Of a stretch of DNA of 64,000 bases, positions 15,091 through 24,035 are shown one piece after another. A program made the translations under genes and the position numbers. Origin of the DNA: Streptomyces ambofaciens ATCC 23877 (GTDB taxonomy: Bacteria; Actinomycetota; Actinomycetes; Streptomycetales; Streptomycetaceae); NCBI RefSeq assembly GCF_001267885.1, contig NZ_CP012382.1, forward strand, positions 1,302,001 through 1,366,000, in the 5' to 3' direction. A model generated the notes under the pieces. The model was not told where the DNA came from, ran no database searches, and saw nothing but the letters and a program-made list of their open reading frames with translations. Position 1 is the first letter of the stretch. Every line of letters starts with the position of its first letter.

Positions 15091-16307
15091 GCGAAGACAC
15101 CCTCGACCGGGCCGAGAGCGCGCCGCCGGTCCGCGACTGGCCGGCCAACGACCTGCCCGGCACCGACTTCGACCCCGTCCTGCGCGCGCTGATGCGGGAG
15201 GGGCCCGTCACCCGCGTCTCGCTGCCCGACGGTGAGGGCTGGGCCTGGCTGGTGACCCGCCACGACGACGTCCGCCTGGTCGCCACCGATCCACGGTTCG
15301 GCCGCGAGGCCGTCGTGGACCGGCAGGTCACCCGGCTCGCCCCGCACTTCGTCCCGGCGCGCGGCGCGGTCGGTTTCCTCGATCCGCCGGACCACACCCG
15401 GCTGCGCCGCTCGGTGGCCGCCGCGTTCACGGACCGGGGTGTGGAGCGCGTGCGCGGTCGGTCGCGCGGCCTGCTCGACGAACTGGTCGACGCCATGCTG
15501 GAGGCGGGCCCGCCGGCCGACCTCACCGAGGCGGTGCTGGCCCCTTTCCCCGTCGCGGTGATCTGCGAGCTGATGGGCGTCCCGGACTCCGACCGGCACA
15601 GCGTGCACACCTGGACCCGGCTGGTCCTCTCCTCGTCGCACGGCGCGGAGGTCAGCCAGCGGGCCAAGCACGAGATGGGCGCGTACTTCGCCGACCTGAT
15701 CGGAGCCCGGTCCGACGCCACCGGCGAGGACGTCGCCTCGCTCCTCGGTGCCGCCGTGGGCCGGAACGAGATCACGAGGGACGAGGCGGTGGGGCTGGCC
15801 CTGCTGGTGCAGCTCGGCGGTGAAGCGGTCACCAACAACAGCGGGCAGATGTTCTACCTGCTGCTGACCCGCCCCGAGCTCGCCGAACGCCTGCGCGCCG
15901 AACCGGAGATCCGGCCCCGGGCCGTCGACGAGCTGCTGCGCTGGATTCCCCATCGCAACGCGGTCGGGCTGTCCCGGATCGCCCTGGAGGACGTGGAGAT
16001 CAAGGGGGTGCGGATCAGGGCGGGCGACGCGGTGTACGTGTCGTACCTGGCCGCCAACCGCGACCCGGCGGTCTTCCCCGACCCGGACACGATCGACTTC
16101 GCCCGCGGCCCCCGCCCGCACGCGTCCTTCGGCTTCGGCCCGCACTTCTGCCCCGGCGGCGCGCTGGTCCGGCTGGAGTCGGAACTCCTGGTCGGCACCG
16201 TCCTGGACCGCGTGCCGGGCCTGCGGCTCGCGGTGGCGCCGCAGGACGTGCCCTTCCGGAAGGGCACGCTGATCCGCGGCCCCGAGGCACTGCCGGTGAC
16301 CTGGTGA
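15087..16307 (+). CDS. Cytochrome P450, CYP158A2-like (biflaviolin-synthase type)
   Basis: 406 aa. The heme loop is FGFGPHFCPGG with Cys355 as ligand. The ExxR motif is in DELLRWIPHRN. The I-helix reads GGEAVTNNSGQ, lacking the common acid-alcohol pair, exactly the unusual feature of CYP158A enzymes; the segment ELLRWIPHRNAVGLSRIALE and the C-terminus also match my memory of S. coelicolor CYP158A2. That enzyme couples flaviolin into dimers after RppA makes tetrahydroxynaphthalene. Here rppA is missing upstream, so the substrate must come from elsewhere or the gene is left over. GTG start. Confidence 0.88.
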   Translation: MSEDTLDRAESAPPVRDWPANDLPGTDFDPVLRALMREGPVTRVSLPDGEGWAWLVTRHDDVRLVATDPRFGREAVVDRQVTRLAPHFVPARGAVGFLDPPDHTRLRRSVAAAFTDRGVERVRGRSRGLLDELVDAMLEAGPPADLTEAVLAPFPVAVICELMGVPDSDRHSVHTWTRLVLSSSHGAEVSQRAKHEMGAYFADLIGARSDATGEDVASLLGAAVGRNEITRDEAVGLALLVQLGGEAVTNNSGQMFYLLLTRPELAERLRAEPEIRPRAVDELLRWIPHRNAVGLSRIALEDVEIKGVRIRAGDAVYVSYLAANRDPAVFPDPDTIDFARGPRPHASFGFGPHFCPGGALVRLESELLVGTVLDRVPGLRLAVAPQDVPFRKGTLIRGPEALPVTW

Positions 16308-16371
16308 GTGATCTCGCGGCCGCGCACGCCTTCGCGAACCCGGCGGTCGCGCGCGCCTTCGCGAACCCGAC

Positions 16372-16411
16372 GGGCGGGCCCGCCGGGATGTCCTCCCCGG
16401 CGGACCCGCCC
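16372..16411. terminator. Strong hairpin between P450 and acyl-CoA dehydrogenase
   Basis: Arms GGGCGGGCCCGCCGGG and CCCGGCGGACCCGCCC with one mismatch and an 8-base loop, between convergent genes. Just upstream (16322-16370) GCGC-n-CGCCTTCGCGAACCCG occurs twice as a direct repeat. Confidence 0.7.
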
Positions 16412-16494
16412 CGGTCCACGACACCTTCGGGGCGCCGCGAGCCGAGGACGTGAGGAAACAGCCGCCACCGGCACCGGCACCGGCCTGAACGGTC

Positions 16495-17721
16495 CTAGCG
16501 GATCGGCATCCCCGCCAGGGTTCGCGCGATCACCAGCCGCTGGATCTCGCTCGTGCCCTCGAAGATGGTGTAGATCGCGGAGTCCCGGTGCATCCGCTCC
16601 ACCGGGTACTCCCGCGTGTAGCCGTTGCCGCCGAGGATCTGGACCGCCTGGGCGGTCACCTTCTTGGCCGTCTCGCTCGCGAACAGCTTGGACATCGACC
16701 CCTCGGCCGCCGTGAACGGCTTGCCGTTGATCGCCATCCACGAGGCCCGCCACACCAGCAGCCGCGCGGCGTCGATGGACGTCCGCATGTCCGCGAGCTG
16801 GAAGGCGATGCCCTGGTTGTCGATGATCGGCCGCCCGAACTGCTCACGGGTCTGCGCGTACTCCAGTGCCACCTCGTACGCGGCCCGGGCGGTGCCCACC
16901 GCCATCGCGCCGACCGCGGGACGGGAGGCCTCGAAGGTGGCCATGGCGGCGTTCTTGACCCGCTCGCCGCCCTTCCTGGCCTTCTCCCGGGCGCGGGCGA
17001 GGCGCGCGTCCAGCTTCTCCTTGCCGCCGAGCAGGCAGGAGCCGGGGACCCGCACGTTGTCCAGGACGACCTCGGCGGTGTGCGAGGCGCGGATGCCGTG
17101 CTTCTTGAACTTCTGGCCCTGGGACAGTCCCGGGGTGGCCGGCGGGACGATGAAGGAGGCGTGGCCCTTGGAGCCCAGCTCCGGGTCGACGACCGCGACC
17201 ACGACGTGGACGTTGGCGATGCCACCGTTGGTGGCCCAGGTCTTGGTGCCGTTGAGCACCCACTCGTCCTTGGCCTCGTCGTACACGGCGCGCGTGCGCA
17301 TGGAGGCGACGTCGGAGCCGGCGTCGGGCTCGGAGGAGCAGAAGGCGGCGACCTTCACGTCGTTGGCATCGCCGTACATCTGGGGGATCCAGGTGCCGAT
17401 CTGCTCCTCGGTGCCGTTGGCGAGGACGCCGACGGCGGCGAGGCCGGTGCCGACGATGGACAGGGCGATGCCCGCGTCACCCCAGAACAGCTCCTCCATC
17501 GCCATGGGGATGCCGAGGCCGGTGGAGTCGAAGTACTGCTGGGCGTAGAAGTCGAGCGAGTAGATGCCGACCTTGGCGGCCTCCTGGATGACCGGCCAGG
17601 GAGTCTCCTCGCGCTCGTCCCATTCGGCGGCCGCGGGGCGGATGACGTCGGCGGCGAAGCCGTGCAGCCAGTCCCGGACCTCCTTCTGTTCGTCGCTCAG
17701 CTCCATGGTGAACTCGGCCAT
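16495..17721 (-). CDS. Acyl-CoA dehydrogenase (FadE)
   Basis: 408 aa from the ATG at 17721, preceded by GGAGGGG; the frame continues to 17763 without support. FAD and substrate motifs: AAFCSSEPDAGSDVASMRTRA, WVLNGTKTWATNGGIANV, and the C-terminal IYTIFEGTSEIQRLVIARTLAG with the catalytic Glu in FEGT. This is the ordinary homotetrameric type, oxidising acyl-CoA to enoyl-CoA in beta-oxidation. A TetR gene is divergent, and two operator-like palindromes lie directly upstream, so it is probably the repressor's main target. Confidence 0.92.
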   Translation of the reverse strand: MAEFTMELSDEQKEVRDWLHGFAADVIRPAAAEWDEREETPWPVIQEAAKVGIYSLDFYAQQYFDSTGLGIPMAMEELFWGDAGIALSIVGTGLAAVGVLANGTEEQIGTWIPQMYGDANDVKVAAFCSSEPDAGSDVASMRTRAVYDEAKDEWVLNGTKTWATNGGIANVHVVVAVVDPELGSKGHASFIVPPATPGLSQGQKFKKHGIRASHTAEVVLDNVRVPGSCLLGGKEKLDARLARAREKARKGGERVKNAAMATFEASRPAVGAMAVGTARAAYEVALEYAQTREQFGRPIIDNQGIAFQLADMRTSIDAARLLVWRASWMAINGKPFTAAEGSMSKLFASETAKKVTAQAVQILGGNGYTREYPVERMHRDSAIYTIFEGTSEIQRLVIARTLAGMPIR

Positions 17722-17746
17722 GTCCCCTCCAGTGACGCACGTGCAT

Positions 17747-17783
17747 GTTACTTGCGGTAACACGAGTCTGTTACCGGCGGGTA
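17747..17783 (-). promoter_or_regulatory. Paired operator for the TetR / acyl-CoA dehydrogenase pair
   Basis: GTTACTTGCGGTAAC (17747-17761, perfect 5-base arms) and the related GTTACCGGCGGGTA (17770-17783) start 23 bases apart, about two helical turns, 26 bases upstream of the dehydrogenase ATG. Confidence 0.6.
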
Positions 17784-17890
17784 GGAAAAGTCAACTCCCC
17801 GGAACCCGTCGCCCTCCCGTTCGATGTCCGGCGTCCCGTGGGTGTTAGTTTGCGCAGGCGTCACCGAACCAGCACGGGTGGGGAGAGCAC

Positions 17891-18547
17891 ATGAACACCA
17901 CGCAGCGGACCGATCAGCAGCGGTCCGCCGACCGCAGACGGCGCGAGCTGCTGGAGGCCGCCGACCGGGTGGTGCTGCGCGACGGCCCGCAGGCCTCGAT
18001 GAACGCCATCGCCGCCGAGGCCGGAATCACCAAGCCGATCCTCTACCGCCACTTCGGCGACAAGGGCGGACTCTACGCCGCCCTCGCGCAGCGGCACACG
18101 GACGCCCTCCTCGCCTCGCTGCGGGCCGCCCTGGACGCCCCGGCGGACCGCCGTGACCGCGTCGAGGCCACGCTGGACACCTATCTGGCGGCCATCGAGG
18201 CACGCCCGCAGGTGTACCGCTTCCTGATGCATCCGGCGGAGGGAGCCACCGCGCCGGGCGACCAGGCCGAGCAGGGTTTCGACGTCGGCAAGCACTCGGC
18301 GCCGCTGCTGCGCCGCATGGGCGAGGAACTGGGCACGGTCATCGAGGAGCGCCTCGACATGGGACCGGACAGCCGGCAGCTGTCCCGCGTGTGGGGGCAC
18401 GGCATCGTCGGCATGATGCACGCGGCCGGCGACTGGTGGCTGGGCGAACGGCCCTGTTCCCGGGCCGAGTTGGTGCGCAGCCTCGCCGACCTGCTGTGGG
18501 GCCGGCTGGCCGCGGCCGGGGACAAGGTGGGCGGGCCCGGCTTCTGA
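17891..18547 (+). CDS. TetR-family regulator
   Basis: 218 aa. HTH at about residues 18-65 (LLEAADRVVLRDGPQASMNAIAAEAGITKPILYRHFGDKGGLYAAL), then a helical ligand domain containing RFLMHPAEG and a WGHGIVGMMHAAGDWWL stretch seen in fatty-acid-type TetR proteins of actinobacteria. GGGGAGAG precedes the ATG. Divergent from a FadE gene, so it probably represses fatty-acid degradation and is released by an acyl-CoA. The ligand is inference. Confidence 0.88.
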   Translation: MNTTQRTDQQRSADRRRRELLEAADRVVLRDGPQASMNAIAAEAGITKPILYRHFGDKGGLYAALAQRHTDALLASLRAALDAPADRRDRVEATLDTYLAAIEARPQVYRFLMHPAEGATAPGDQAEQGFDVGKHSAPLLRRMGEELGTVIEERLDMGPDSRQLSRVWGHGIVGMMHAAGDWWLGERPCSRAELVRSLADLLWGRLAAAGDKVGGPGF

Positions 18548-18573
18548 GGTCCCGCGGACGGCCGCCGGGACGG

Positions 18574-19179
18574 TCAGCGGCCGGGGTGAGGGCGGGCGGG
18601 CCCGGCCTCCGGGGGCCCGGGGGCGCCCGCCGGGACGGTCCGGCCGCTCCAGGACGCCCGGGCGGCCCGACGGAGCACCTTGCGTCTGCGCCACCCCGTG
18701 AGGCGGTCGACGTAGATGCCGCCCTCCAGGTGGTCGCACTCGTGCTGGAGGCACCGGGCGAAGAACCCCGTCCCGCGCACGGTGACCGGCTCCCCGGTCA
18801 CCGTGAAGCCCGTCACGACCGCCTCGTCGTGGCGTTCCGTACCGGCCTCCAGCCCCGGCAGCGACAGACAGCCCTCCGCCCCGCGCACCACCACCCCGCC
18901 GGTCTCGACGAGCCGGGGGTTCACCACGTGGCCGAGGTGGCGCTCGTCCTCGTCGTCCGGGCAGTCGTACACGAAGACGCGGACCGGCTCGCCGATCTGG
19001 TTCGCGGCCAGACCCACTCCGTGGGCGGCGTACATGGTCGCGAACAAGTCCTCCACGAGCGCCGCGAGTTCCGGACCGAAGTCCGTCACCTCCTCGCAGG
19101 GGGCGTGCAGGACGGGGTCGCCGAGGATTCTGAGGGGCCGGACGCGCCCGTGGACGCCCGGGATGGAGCCGTGTCGCAT
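18574..19179 (-). CDS. def: Peptide deformylase
   Basis: 201 aa from the ATG at 19179 (MRHGSIPGVHGRVRPLRILG). All three family motifs are present: GVGLAANQIG, EGCLSLPG (metal-ligand Cys) and HECDHLEG (two His ligands and the catalytic Glu). It removes the formyl group from new proteins. The C-terminus carries a Pro/Gly/Arg-rich tail of about 30 residues beyond the usual end. Streptomycetes usually have several def genes. No clear ribosome site precedes the ATG. Convergent with the TetR gene. Confidence 0.93.
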   Translation of the reverse strand: MRHGSIPGVHGRVRPLRILGDPVLHAPCEEVTDFGPELAALVEDLFATMYAAHGVGLAANQIGEPVRVFVYDCPDDEDERHLGHVVNPRLVETGGVVVRGAEGCLSLPGLEAGTERHDEAVVTGFTVTGEPVTVRGTGFFARCLQHECDHLEGGIYVDRLTGWRRRKVLRRAARASWSGRTVPAGAPGPPEAGPARPHPGR

Positions 19180-19347
19180 GGCGGCAAGAGTAAGGTCCCT
19201 GTGTCCCCCGGCGGCTCGCGCCCACCGTCGGAACCCGTGGCCGGTGCCGCGATTCGGGAGTGCGAACGGATCTCGATAGGCTGAGGTCCACACCACGTGG
19301 CCGTCAGGCTTCAGGCGCGGCGCGTACGCAAGGAGGATCGAGAACTG

Positions 19348-20586
19348 ATGGCAGGCAACTCGGACCCGCTCACGCCCCGGGCCAAGATCGCCGTGACCGC
19401 GGGCAAAGCGGTCGCGGCGGCTTCGCGCGCCGCGGGGCGCGGCAGCGGTTCGGTGATCGGCGGCAAGGTCGCGCTGCGACTCGATCCCGACCTCCTGGCC
19501 CGGCTCGCCCAGCACCTGGATGTGACGCTGGTCTCGGCCACCAACGGCAAGACCACCACCACCCGGCTCATCGCCGAGGCGCTCAAGGCGGCCGGGCCGG
19601 TCGTGTCCAACGCGCTCGGCGCCAACATGCCGGCCGGCATCACCTCGGCGCTCGCGGGCGGTTCGGACGCCCGGTTCGGCGTCATCGAGGTCGACGAGAA
19701 GTACCTCGCGGGTGTCGCCCGGGACACCGACCCCAAGTGCATCGCGCTGCTCAACCTCTCCCGCGACCAGCTCGACCGCGCCGCCGAGACCCGGATGCTC
19801 GCCGAGAACTGGCGCGAGGGCCTGGCCGGTTCGAAGGCCGTGATCGTCGCCAACGCCGACGACCCGCTGGTGGTGTGGGCCGCGTCCTCCTCCCCCAACG
19901 TCATCTGGGTCGCCGCCGGGCAGATGTGGAAGGACGACGCCTGGTCCTGCCCGTCCTGCGGCGGTGTGATGCAGCGTCCGGGCGACGACTGGTTCTGCGG
20001 CGAGTGCGGCTTCCGGCGTCCCACGCCGAGCTGGGCCCTGTCCGGCGACCACGTCCTCGACCCGCACGGCTCCGCCTGGCCCATCCACCTCCAGCTGCCG
20101 GGCCGCGCCAACAAGGCCAACGCCGCCTCCTCGGCCGCCGTCGCCGCCGTCTTCGGGGTGCCGCCGCAGGTCGCGCTGGAGCGGATGTACCAGGTGCAGG
20201 CGGTCGCCGGGCGCTACGACGTCGTGCAGTTCCAGGGCCGCGACCTGCGTCTGCTGCTCGCCAAGAACCCGGCGGGCTGGCTGGAGACCTTCTCCCTGAT
20301 CGACCCGCCGCCGACCCCGGTGATCCTCTCGGTGAACGCGCGCGGCGCCGACGGCACCGACACCTCCTGGCTGTGGGACGTGGACTACACCCGGCTGTCC
20401 GGCCACCCGATCTGCGTGATCGGCGACCGGAAGCTGGACCTCGCGGTGCGTCTGGAGGTCGCGAACCAGCAGTTCCAGGTGTGCGAGAACCTCGACCAGG
20501 CGATCCAGCTGTGCCCGCCCGGCCGGATCGAGGTCATCGCCAACTACACCGCCTTCCAGGACCTGCGCCGCCGCGTCGGCAACTGA
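19348..20586 (+). CDS. murT: MurT, Mur-ligase-like subunit of lipid II isoglutaminyl synthase
   Basis: 412 aa from the ATG at 19348 (AAGGAGG upstream). ATP-binding loop SATNGKTTTTRL at residues 63-74, then the four-Cys zinc ribbon (CPSCGG...CGECGF) that distinguishes MurT from ordinary Mur ligases. The C-terminal domain (DUF1727) contains DTSWLWDVDYTRL. With GatD it amidates the alpha-carboxyl of D-Glu in lipid II, using ammonia from glutamine. gatD follows after 23 bases, so the two form an operon. Confidence 0.95.
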   Translation: MAGNSDPLTPRAKIAVTAGKAVAAASRAAGRGSGSVIGGKVALRLDPDLLARLAQHLDVTLVSATNGKTTTTRLIAEALKAAGPVVSNALGANMPAGITSALAGGSDARFGVIEVDEKYLAGVARDTDPKCIALLNLSRDQLDRAAETRMLAENWREGLAGSKAVIVANADDPLVVWAASSSPNVIWVAAGQMWKDDAWSCPSCGGVMQRPGDDWFCGECGFRRPTPSWALSGDHVLDPHGSAWPIHLQLPGRANKANAASSAAVAAVFGVPPQVALERMYQVQAVAGRYDVVQFQGRDLRLLLAKNPAGWLETFSLIDPPPTPVILSVNARGADGTDTSWLWDVDYTRLSGHPICVIGDRKLDLAVRLEVANQQFQVCENLDQAIQLCPPGRIEVIANYTAFQDLRRRVGN

Positions 20587-20609
20587 CCGCGAGACTTCAG
20601 GGGACTTTC

Positions 20610-21338
20610 GTGAGCGACAACCAACTGCGGATCGTCTGGATCTACCCGGACCTCCTCAGCACCTACGGCGACCAGGGCAACGCCCTCGTCGTGGAGCGCC
20701 GGGCCCGCCAGCGCGGCCTCGACGTGGCCCGGCTCGACGTGCGCAGCGACCAGCCGATCCCGACCTCCGGCGACATCTACCTGATCGGCGGCGGCGAGGA
20801 CCGGCCGCAGCGGCTGGCGGCCGAGCGGCTGCGCCGCGACGGCGGTCTGCACCGGGCGGTGGCGAACGGCGCGATCGTCTTCTCCGTCTGCGCCGGCTAC
20901 CAGATCCTGGGTCACGAGTTCATCAACGACCTGGGTCAGCGCGAGCCGGGCCTCGGCCTGCTCGACGTGGTCTCCACGCGCGGTGAGGGCGCGCGGTGTG
21001 TCGGCGACGTCCTCGGCGACATCGACCCGCGCCTCGGTCTGCCCCCGCTGACCGGCTTCGAGAACCACCAGGGCGTCACCCATCTGGGCCCCGGTGCCCG
21101 GCCGCTCGCCCAGGTCCGTTTCGGCAACGGCAACGGCACGGGGGACGGCACGGAGGGCGCGTACAACGACACCGTCTTCGGTACGTACATGCACGGCCCG
21201 GTGCTGGCCCGCAACCCGCTGATCGCGGACCTGCTGCTGAAGCTGGCCCTCGACGTGAACGCGCTGCCGCCGACCGACGACCGCTGGTACGAGGCGCTCC
21301 GCAACGAGCGCATCGCGGCTGCGCAGCAGCCTGCGTAG
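20610..21338 (+). CDS. gatD: GatD, glutamine amidotransferase subunit of lipid II isoglutaminyl synthase
   Basis: 242 aa, GTG start with AGGGGAC upstream. Class I-like amidotransferase: nucleophile Cys94 in FSVCAGYQILG and a C-terminal catalytic His in TYMHGPVLARNP. It delivers ammonia to MurT. The last residues AAQQPA are encoded within a short duplicated sequence that continues past the stop codon, so the C-terminus may be variable between strains. Function assigned from family and partner gene. Confidence 0.95.
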   Translation: MSDNQLRIVWIYPDLLSTYGDQGNALVVERRARQRGLDVARLDVRSDQPIPTSGDIYLIGGGEDRPQRLAAERLRRDGGLHRAVANGAIVFSVCAGYQILGHEFINDLGQREPGLGLLDVVSTRGEGARCVGDVLGDIDPRLGLPPLTGFENHQGVTHLGPGARPLAQVRFGNGNGTGDGTEGAYNDTVFGTYMHGPVLARNPLIADLLLKLALDVNALPPTDDRWYEALRNERIAAAQQPA

Positions 21339-21382
21339 GCACCGCTGCGCAGCAGCCCGAGGCACCGCTGCGCAGCAGCCCG
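21318..21382 (+). repeat. Short direct repeat spanning the gatD stop
   Basis: GGCACCGCTGCGCAGCAGCCCG occurs at 21338-21359 and 21361-21382. Its core GCTGCGCAGCAGCC also occurs at 21318, inside the gatD coding end. Confidence 0.85.
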
Positions 21383-21554
21383 CGTGGATGCCCGTGCGGC
21401 CGGCCCGTCTGATGTGTCATCCGCACAGGTGAGCGGGCACGTCCAGTAGGCGGACGCACGGTTCGGTCTCGCCCCCCGATGCCGCTAGGGTGGCGGGGAT
21501 CGAGCCGGACAGCGCGGTCCGGACCCGTGCCACGTTGAGAAGGTATTTCGGGCT

Positions 21555-22580
21555 ATGCGCATTGGTGTCCTCACGTCCGGCGGCGACTGCCCCGGCCTGA
21601 ACGCCGTCATCCGGTCCGTCGTGCACCGCGCCGTCGTCGACCACGGCGACGAGGTCATCGGCTTCCGGGACGGCTGGAAGGGCCTCCTGGAGTGCGACTA
21701 CCTCAAGCTCGACCTGGACGCGGTCGGCGGCATCCTGGCCCGCGGCGGCACCATCCTCGGCTCCTCCCGGGTCCGTCCCGAGCATCTGCGGGACGGCGTG
21801 GAGCGCGCCCGGGGGCACGTCGAGGAGCTCGGCCTCGACGCGATCATCCCGATCGGCGGCGAGGGCACGCTGAAGGCGGCCCGGCTGCTGTCCGACAACG
21901 GTCTGCCGATCGTGGGCGTGCCGAAGACCATCGACAACGACATAGCGGTCACGGACGTCACGTTCGGCTTCGACACGGCCGTCACCGTCGCCACCGAGGC
22001 CCTGGACCGGCTGAAGACCACCGCCGAGTCCCACCAGCGGGTGCTGATCGTCGAGGTCATGGGACGTCACACCGGCTGGATCGCGCTGCACTCGGGGATG
22101 GCCGCGGGCGCCCACGCCGTCGTCGTCCCGGAGCGGCCCTTCGACATCGAGGAGCTGACCGCCAAGGTCGGCGAGCGCTTCTCGGCGGGCAAGCGGTTCG
22201 CGATCGTGGTGGCCGCGGAGGGCGCCAAGCCGAAGGCCGGCAGCATGGACTTCGACGAGGGCGGCAAGGACGTCTACGGCCACGAGCGCTTCGCCGGGAT
22301 CGCCCGCCAGCTCTCGATCGAGCTGGAGGAGCGGCTCGGCAAGGAGGCCCGGCCGGTGATCCTCGGGCACGTCCAGCGCGGCGGGACGCCGACGGCCTAC
22401 GACCGGGTGCTGGCCACGCGGTTCGGCTGGCACGCGGTGGAGGCCGTGCACCGCGGCGAGTTCGGGATGATGACGGCTCTGCGCGGGACGGACATCAGGA
22501 TGGTGCCGCTCGCCGACGCGGTCGAGTCGCTGAAGACGGTGCCGGACGCGCGGTACGCGGAGGCGGAGTGCGTTCTGTGA
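21555..22580 (+). CDS. pfkA: 6-phosphofructokinase
   Basis: 341 aa. N-terminal TSGGDCPGLNAVIRSVVH, phosphate-donor site PIGGEGTLKAA (Gly at the position that separates ATP from pyrophosphate users, so ATP is expected), catalytic PKTIDNDIAVTDVTFGFDTA, and substrate site EVMGRHTGWIAL. It phosphorylates fructose 6-phosphate in glycolysis. It belongs to the PKTIDND clade common in actinobacteria, which usually have several copies; the position suggests the S. coelicolor SCO1214 counterpart. A terminator follows. Confidence 0.95.
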   Translation: MRIGVLTSGGDCPGLNAVIRSVVHRAVVDHGDEVIGFRDGWKGLLECDYLKLDLDAVGGILARGGTILGSSRVRPEHLRDGVERARGHVEELGLDAIIPIGGEGTLKAARLLSDNGLPIVGVPKTIDNDIAVTDVTFGFDTAVTVATEALDRLKTTAESHQRVLIVEVMGRHTGWIALHSGMAAGAHAVVVPERPFDIEELTAKVGERFSAGKRFAIVVAAEGAKPKAGSMDFDEGGKDVYGHERFAGIARQLSIELEERLGKEARPVILGHVQRGGTPTAYDRVLATRFGWHAVEAVHRGEFGMMTALRGTDIRMVPLADAVESLKTVPDARYAEAECVL

Positions 22581-22600
22581 GAACGCGGTAGTACGTCGAC

Positions 22601-22634
22601 ACCGCCCCCGGTCACATCAGTGGCCGGGGGCGGT
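22601..22634 (+). terminator. Terminator after pfkA
   Basis: Stem ACCGCCCCCGGTCA / TGGCCGGGGGCGGT, one G-U type mismatch, small loop, then TCTACTCTT. Confidence 0.85.
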
Positions 22635-22699
22635 TCTACTCTTGCTTCGGACAGACGGCGCTCAACCGCGCTCAACCCCCACGAAACAGGAGCCGGCGG

Positions 22700-23650
22700 A
22701 TGGATCACAGCGGGCACGGCATGACGATGGATCTGCCGCCGTTCACGCTGGGGCGAGGTCTCGCGTGGTCGGCGGACCCCTTCTTCCTCGTCGCCTGCCT
22801 CCTGGGGCTCGCGCTGTACGGCTGGGGCGTCCTCCGGCTGACCCGGCGCGGCGACAAGTGGCCGGTGGGGCGCACCGTGTCCTTCGTGACCGGTGTGCTG
22901 AGCGTCGGGCTGATGATGTGCACCAAGCTCAACGACTACGGCATGGTCATGTTCAGCGTGCACATGGTGCAGCACATGATCATCAGCATGGTGTCCCCGA
23001 TCCTGCTGCTGCTCGGTGCTCCGATCACGCTGGCCCTGCGCGCGCTGCCGACGGCCGGTCGTGGCCGCAAGGGCCTGCGCGAGCTGCTGCTGATGCTGCT
23101 GCACAGCCGCTACATGCGGATCATCACCCATCCCGCCTTCACCATCCCCCTGTTCATCGCGAGCCTGTACGCGCTGTACTTCACCCCCCTCTTCGACTTC
23201 CTGATGGGCTCCCAGGCCGGGCACATCGCGATGATGGTGCACTTCCTCGCCGTGGGAGTGGTGTTCTTCTGGCCGATCATGGGCGTGGACCCGGGCCCGC
23301 ACCGGCCGGGCTACCTGATGCGGATGCTGGAGCTGTTCGCGGGCATGCCGTTCCACGCGTTCTTCGGCATCGCGCTGATGATGGCGTCCTCGCCGATGGT
23401 CGAGACGTTCAGGAACCCGCCCGCTTCGCTCGGCATCGACGCGCTCTCGGACCAGAACGCGGCCGGTGGCATCGCCTGGGCCTTCAGCGAGGTGCCCTCC
23501 GTGCTGGTGCTGCTCGCGCTGCTGTTCCAGTGGTACGCCTCGGAGGAACGGCAGGCCCGGCGCACCGACCGCGCCGCCGACCGCAACGGCGACAAGGAGC
23601 TCGAGGCGTACAACGCCTACCTGGCCTCACTGAACGCACGCGGCGGCTGA
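22700..23650 (+). CDS. CtaG-family cytochrome c oxidase assembly protein
   Basis: 316 aa with about seven predicted membrane helices. The His/Met-rich N-terminus MDHSGHGMTMDLPPFTLGRG and the helix segment FSVHMVQHMIISMVSPILLLLG contain the likely copper-binding His/Met residues of the caa3_CtaG family, followed by HIAMMVHFLAVGVVFFWPI. Members help put copper into the oxidase. GGAGCCGGCGG precedes the ATG. The cytoplasmic tail is charged. No oxidase genes are nearby. Confidence 0.9.
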   Translation: MDHSGHGMTMDLPPFTLGRGLAWSADPFFLVACLLGLALYGWGVLRLTRRGDKWPVGRTVSFVTGVLSVGLMMCTKLNDYGMVMFSVHMVQHMIISMVSPILLLLGAPITLALRALPTAGRGRKGLRELLLMLLHSRYMRIITHPAFTIPLFIASLYALYFTPLFDFLMGSQAGHIAMMVHFLAVGVVFFWPIMGVDPGPHRPGYLMRMLELFAGMPFHAFFGIALMMASSPMVETFRNPPASLGIDALSDQNAAGGIAWAFSEVPSVLVLLALLFQWYASEERQARRTDRAADRNGDKELEAYNAYLASLNARGG

Positions 23651-23840
23651 GCGCGGGTGCGCGGATTCACCCGGTCGGCCCCTGGCGTCACGTCCCTCTA
23701 GGTGCCCGCGGCGGGTGCGCGGAAGGTGCCTCCGCCGGTCCTGGGCGCGGGGAAATCCGGCTCACTTCTCGCCGTCCGCACCGTGCGGAGGCGAAACGGG
23801 GCACCATGGAGGGGATCGGACCCATGAGGAGGGTGTTGCG

Positions 23841-24011
23841 ATGCCCGGTTCCACGGACAGTTCGACGAAGACGATGGGGGCGCTCACCATCGGCGGCCTG
23901 GTCGCGGTGACCGCCTACACGGTGGCGCTCGGGAGCAACGGCTGGCTGTGGTTCGGCTGGGTGGTGCTGGGCCTGATCACGCTCGGGATGGTGGCCACCC
24001 GCAGCGCCTGA
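23841..24011 (+). CDS. Small membrane protein of unknown function
   Basis: 56 aa beginning MPGSTDSSTKTMGALTIGGL, with two hydrophobic segments (about 12-29 and 34-50). GAGGAGGG lies 8 bases before the ATG, which supports translation. It follows ctaG by 190 bases on the same strand and is convergent with the LytS-type kinase gene. I recognise the type as common in Streptomyces, but no function is known. Confidence 0.7.
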   Translation: MPGSTDSSTKTMGALTIGGLVAVTAYTVALGSNGWLWFGWVVLGLITLGMVATRSA

Positions 24012-24035
24012 GCCCCGCCCGGGGCGCAGGACGAC

